DNA of 64,000 nucleotides from Macrolepiota albuminosa (lineage: Eukaryota; Basidiomycota; Agaricomycetes; Agaricales; Agaricaceae). Within the stretch, counting starts at the first letter, position 1, and the number at the start of each line of letters is the position of its first letter. The translations under genes and the position numbers were made by a program. Shown here piece after piece: positions 60,593 to 64,000 of the stretch. The notes under the pieces were generated by a model that saw only the letters and a program-made list of their open reading frames with translations, made no database searches and was not told the DNA's origin. The stretch lies in contig JAMWFC010000114.1 in NCBI GenBank assembly GCA_027475525.1, positions 748,580-812,579 of the forward strand. The letters are read 5' to 3'.

Positions 60593-61649
60593 TGATAGGC
60601 TTCTACTCGGACTGAGCGCATCAAGGGACATTATAGGCCAACCGACACTTGACGTACGCAGGACTCTGGCGACCAGTTGGGAGTATAGAGCAGCTCTAGC
60701 TCTGGCAAACTACTACAGGATTTAGAAATTTATCCTAACCCCTAGCTACCAAGCCTTCAGCACTCTCCTTTCACCTAGCCCAAGGACGAAGGAGGCTCAT
60801 AACATATAGCGCTAACACGACGGCGGGAGAGGACTATAACTAAACCCCGATCACTTCCAGAAGGAGCCAGCAGCAGGCGCTGCCATTGGACGAGGCACTT
60901 CAATCAGAAGTCTAAAGGGATCAATGACGGCGGCACTGGATATACTTAAATCCGACATCTGGACCTGACAGGAACTAATACAATGAGTAGCGCTGACATT
61001 AGCGCTCACGGCGTCTGTCGAGGATTTTCCGACCATACCCCGGAACGGCCTGGCCAATCGGAGTTATAGAAAAGTGAGCAGACTCGTACAACTCTAAGTC
61101 AATATGGAGTCACCGCAGGTCGCCGTGGGTCATAACGCCGTTGGTCGCCGTCAGCCATGTGCACAAGGTCGCCGTTGACAGGTCACCGTTAGAGTAAACC
61201 ACGAGGAGAGGCGCTAGGAGGTAGCGCCGCAGATGGACTTGTATCTTGGCAAACACGGTAGCGCACTGTATATAAAATAGCTACTTTTCATGTATATAAC
61301 AACGAATCGTAACCCCTCGAACACACAGTTACACTTAGCGTTCAACTCGCGCTAGCTTCCTTCGACTTCGTCACTAAGTCAGGCGCTAGCTTCGTCTATT
61401 TCGTCTTCATCGTTTGCGGTGCCACCTACGGGCACAATACGCTGCGCTATTCGTCTTTTCTCCAATATTCTTGCCTAAACTACGACGCTTACCGTCTGCC
61501 AGGTAGCCCCCGAAGCGCTATAATCTAGCGCATCGTTTTACCACTTCCACTCGAGCACACCGGGACCCTGTCAGGACTCCTCACAACTACGTACGCCAAG
61601 CGCTGGAGACGGCGTTGTACTGCGTATACGTCCAGCGCACCCAACCACA
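60593..61649 (+). repeat. about 1.06-kb LTR, copy 2 (preceded by PPT-like, followed by PBS-like sequence)
   Basis: It is full-length homologous to 48829-49885 and starts TGATAGGC right after the purine run GGGGGGAGA. It ends CAACCACA, followed by GTTGGCGTCATCAGC, which matches the post-LTR sequence of copy 1. An LTR with both a PPT in front and a PBS behind suggests a tandem element or two LTRs collapsed by the assembler. Confidence 0.7.
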
Positions 61650-61652
61650 GTT

Positions 61653-64000
61653 GGCGTCATCAGCGCGCAGGCAGCGCGGCAAGTGGTACTTATACTGCTT
61701 GCTCTCGTCTATGAGATTGATCTCATGGTTCACCTCCTGCCATGGCAGAAGCTCCTCCTTGGTCCCGTTGACCATGTCAGCAAACTCTTCTTGCCATTGT
61801 TGACGCAACTGAGGAATATCTTCCTCACTAAGGCTTGTCGCCTTCTGCTTCCCCTTCATATGCACCGGGGGAAGTACTTCCACTGTCTCTGAGGGTGGCC
61901 AAGGCGGCGGTGCATACTGCTTGTGCATTGCGAGCACCCGATTGACACTGTCATCGGGTATATGTAGTCTCAGCGGAGCACCCGCTGCCGCTGCCTTATA
62001 GGCCACGAGGCTTTTCCCCTCACGTACAAGTGAGTACGCTACGGACACCTCGTCCAAGGCTGGCTGGCGATATGCTGGGTTGACGGTCATCCATCTCTGG
62101 TGCGCATTTTGTGCACACGTGGCTGCCACCAGCTCGTTTCACTCTTGCGGCATTCGGGGGTCGTATGCCCAGTCATACTCTGGCAGGGGGGCTGGTCGCT
62201 CCCATAGGGACCGTGTGTCCCCCTCTCCTGAGGCTTCCGTCTCTCGGATGCTGTCTCTCAAGTCTTCCAACTTAACTCGTGAGGCCGTAGGTGGACATAC
62301 ATCCACTGAGTCCTCCCGTTGTCTCGCCTTTTGATGGCGCTTGTCTGGAGGCTTTGCGCCTCGAACATCAGGAGCGATTATTCGCTCGTTGCTCCTCTTG
62401 GAGGCTTGATACTCCTCCTCACTCATCATTACCACGTTGTGGTCTGCGCTCAGTCCAGGCATAGCCTGCACTTCTTCCTCCACATCCTCCACAGCTGGCA
62501 CTCTGCGCCGGCCAAGTCATGGAGAGTCCTTGCGTTTCTCCGTAGTGCGGTGACGTCACAGACGATTATCAGTGTTGTCTGCTGTAGCTCGCTCGGCTGG
62601 GATCACTTTCCCATTCACTAGCACCTGACAATGGTCAAAGTCTAATATGACTTTGTTACGCCGCATGAATGGCGTTCCCAGTATCATATCGTAGCGATCG
62701 AAGTTCGCTACATCCATGTATTTCTGGCTACGTGAGCCCGGCGCTTGGACAGTCACATTTGTCCCATACTGCACCATGGCTCAGCTCCCTATGGTGCCCA
62801 GCTGTAACGCCAATGGCGTATCCAACTCCTGCACGGATATTCCGTACACATGGGCGAACTGGGGCGTTATGCCCGACGTAGTACTCCCAGAGTCCCATAG
62901 GGTCCATGCCTTGTGGCCGTCTATGTCCACATATGATACCAGGCACTCCTTGTCTGCTCGTTTCAATGTAGGGTGCTGCAAAGTGCCCTCTGCACGACGA
63001 AGAGTCACCTTCTTCATCTGAACCACGTTATTCTGTTCGGGATCATTTGTGAACGGCCAATCCGTCATCGCCGCTAGGCACTCGGAGTCGCTGTTGCGAC
63101 TGTAGTACTCATTGTCATAGACGTCATCATATACGTCGACTGTGACATACTCCTCCCCCTCCACGACCACACTCTCGGGCTCAGCGCCCAATGCCTCCTC
63201 TGGGGGCTCCTGGTCGTTTGTGGGGTGCTCTGCCTCAGACTCGGCAGAAACATCTCCGTCACTCCCACTCACGGCTGCAGTATGTGCAGCTCGAAGGTGG
63301 GTGCGGGGTGTATACCCCTTCCTCGGGGCTCCCAGCTTCACGGGGCAGTTGGTAGCGTAGTGGCCTGGTTGGCCACACGCAAAACAAGTCCCCGTCTGAC
63401 CTGGTGGGTTGGCCGGTTTGAAGTCCGGCCTTGGTTTAGGACGGTCCCCATCCAGCGCCCGATCTGGGCGTGGGCAGCTCCGCCCTCGGTTCACCGCAGG
63501 GGTTCTGTGTACAACAAACCGTGTGTTGCGGTCATGGTCCAAATTGGTCTTTTTAGCCAGGAAGGTCCCCACATGCTGACCCTGTGAGGGTGTCCCACCA
63601 GGCGGTAGTCGCCTGGGTCCTCCTTTGTGTCCACTCCGATGCTCGTAGTGGTTAGCAGTCTTCAGAGACTGCTCATACCTGATGGCATATGCCACAAACT
63701 CTTCTACATCGTTGACTTCTGGGGACAATCCGTCCTCATGTATCAAATAGCAGCGCATGTCCGCTGGAATGCCATCCAAGAACGTTTCGAGCATTGTATA
63801 CCCATCCGGGTATACTGCCATGTTCTGGGCATGGTCATTAAGGGTATCATAGAACCCTTGTACTCCCAACTTCTCGGTGTACTTGGCGGACTGGAAGTCC
63901 CGCCTTGCATCCTGGAGCGTTGAGGGGTGTACGAATCGATTGTACAGTCCTGTAAGGACTCCCTTGAACATCCAGTCATATTGGACACGGTTGACGTGCA
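61653..64000 (-). pseudogene. Ty3/gypsy gag-pro-pol relic, four in-frame TGA stops, truncated in RT
   Basis: One minus-strand frame runs from the window end to about 61660. It encodes Gag (GVQGFYDTLNDHAQNMAVYP), a CCHC knuckle (CFACGQPGHYATNC), an acidic stretch, the protease (LWDSGSTTSGITPQF...YDMILGTPFM) and the region just before RT, where it breaks off after KYHLPRC at the LTR junction. Four stops lie at 62781-62783, 62556-62558, 62517-62519 and 62139-62141. All are TGA and none shifts the frame. Each can come from CGA (Arg) by C-to-T; at the first, related proteins read GSR. This is a separate family from the 1.9-kb element, with a different gag and knuckle. Confidence 0.88.

Noticed and set aside
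48829..61649. A single 12.8-kb LTR element bounded by the two 1.06-kb LTRs
   Set aside because: The interior has no plus-strand gag or pol, contains a KDZ transposase and an N gap, and no target-site duplication is seen at the outer ends.

Overview
This window looks like an Agaricomycete (mushroom-forming basidiomycete) nuclear contig. Genes carry several phase-consistent GT-AG introns of about 48-60 bp. The families present (Ty3 chromovirus, KDZ transposase, STE7-like kinase, fungal GATA factor, Arc2-type rhodanese) are typical of that group. I see no rRNA, functional tRNA or CRISPR.

Layout. 1-1.3 kb: the 5' part of a MAP kinase kinase on the minus strand, probably a decaying paralogue. 1.9-7.7 kb: one complete Ty3/gypsy chromovirus with LTRs, a 5-bp target duplication and a single in-frame TGA. 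7.7-9.9 kb: no gene recognised. 9.9-20.4 kb: the gene-dense part. On the plus strand it holds a PNPOx-like/ferredoxin-reductase fusion, an HMG-box factor, an arsenite methyltransferase fused to an Arc2-like rhodanese, a GH5 glycosidase and a synaptobrevin-like R-SNARE. On the minus strand it holds BUD20 and a GNAT acetyltransferase. 20.6-27.7 kb: a CpG-poor graveyard of transposons (MITE, Tc1 element with long foldback ends, Ty1/copia relic). 27.7-41 kb: simple-sequence-rich DNA around one GATA zinc-finger gene. 41-55.4 kb: decayed dispersed repeats, a frameshifted coiled-coil gene, a 1.06-kb LTR, a tRNA-like SINE head, a second Tc1 fragment and a KDZ transposase. After a 100-N gap, 55.6-60.4 kb: three minus-strand genes of an unnamed family, one with a Zn2Cys6-like cysteine cluster. 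60.6-64 kb: a second 1.06-kb LTR, then a minus-strand Ty3 gag-pro-pol relic.

Two patterns cut across the window. First, seven perfect tandem duplications have a period of exactly 77 bp, in unrelated coding, intronic and intergenic contexts. Together with the 100-N gap this points to contig ends overlapping by a k-mer of 77 that were never merged, so they are best read as assembly artefacts. Gene models at 0-1.3 kb, 54.3 kb and 59.7-60.1 kb must be read with one copy removed. Second, decay of the repeats is dominated by C-to-T changes at CpG. In-frame stops in both Ty3 elements can all be read as CGA-to-TGA, the 5' LTR has lost CpGs that the 3' LTR keeps, and paired repeat copies differ mainly at CpG. 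This suggests methylation-driven decay.

The most interesting biology is the single-polypeptide arsenic enzyme (methyltransferase plus CX5R rhodanese) and the tandem unnamed gene family.
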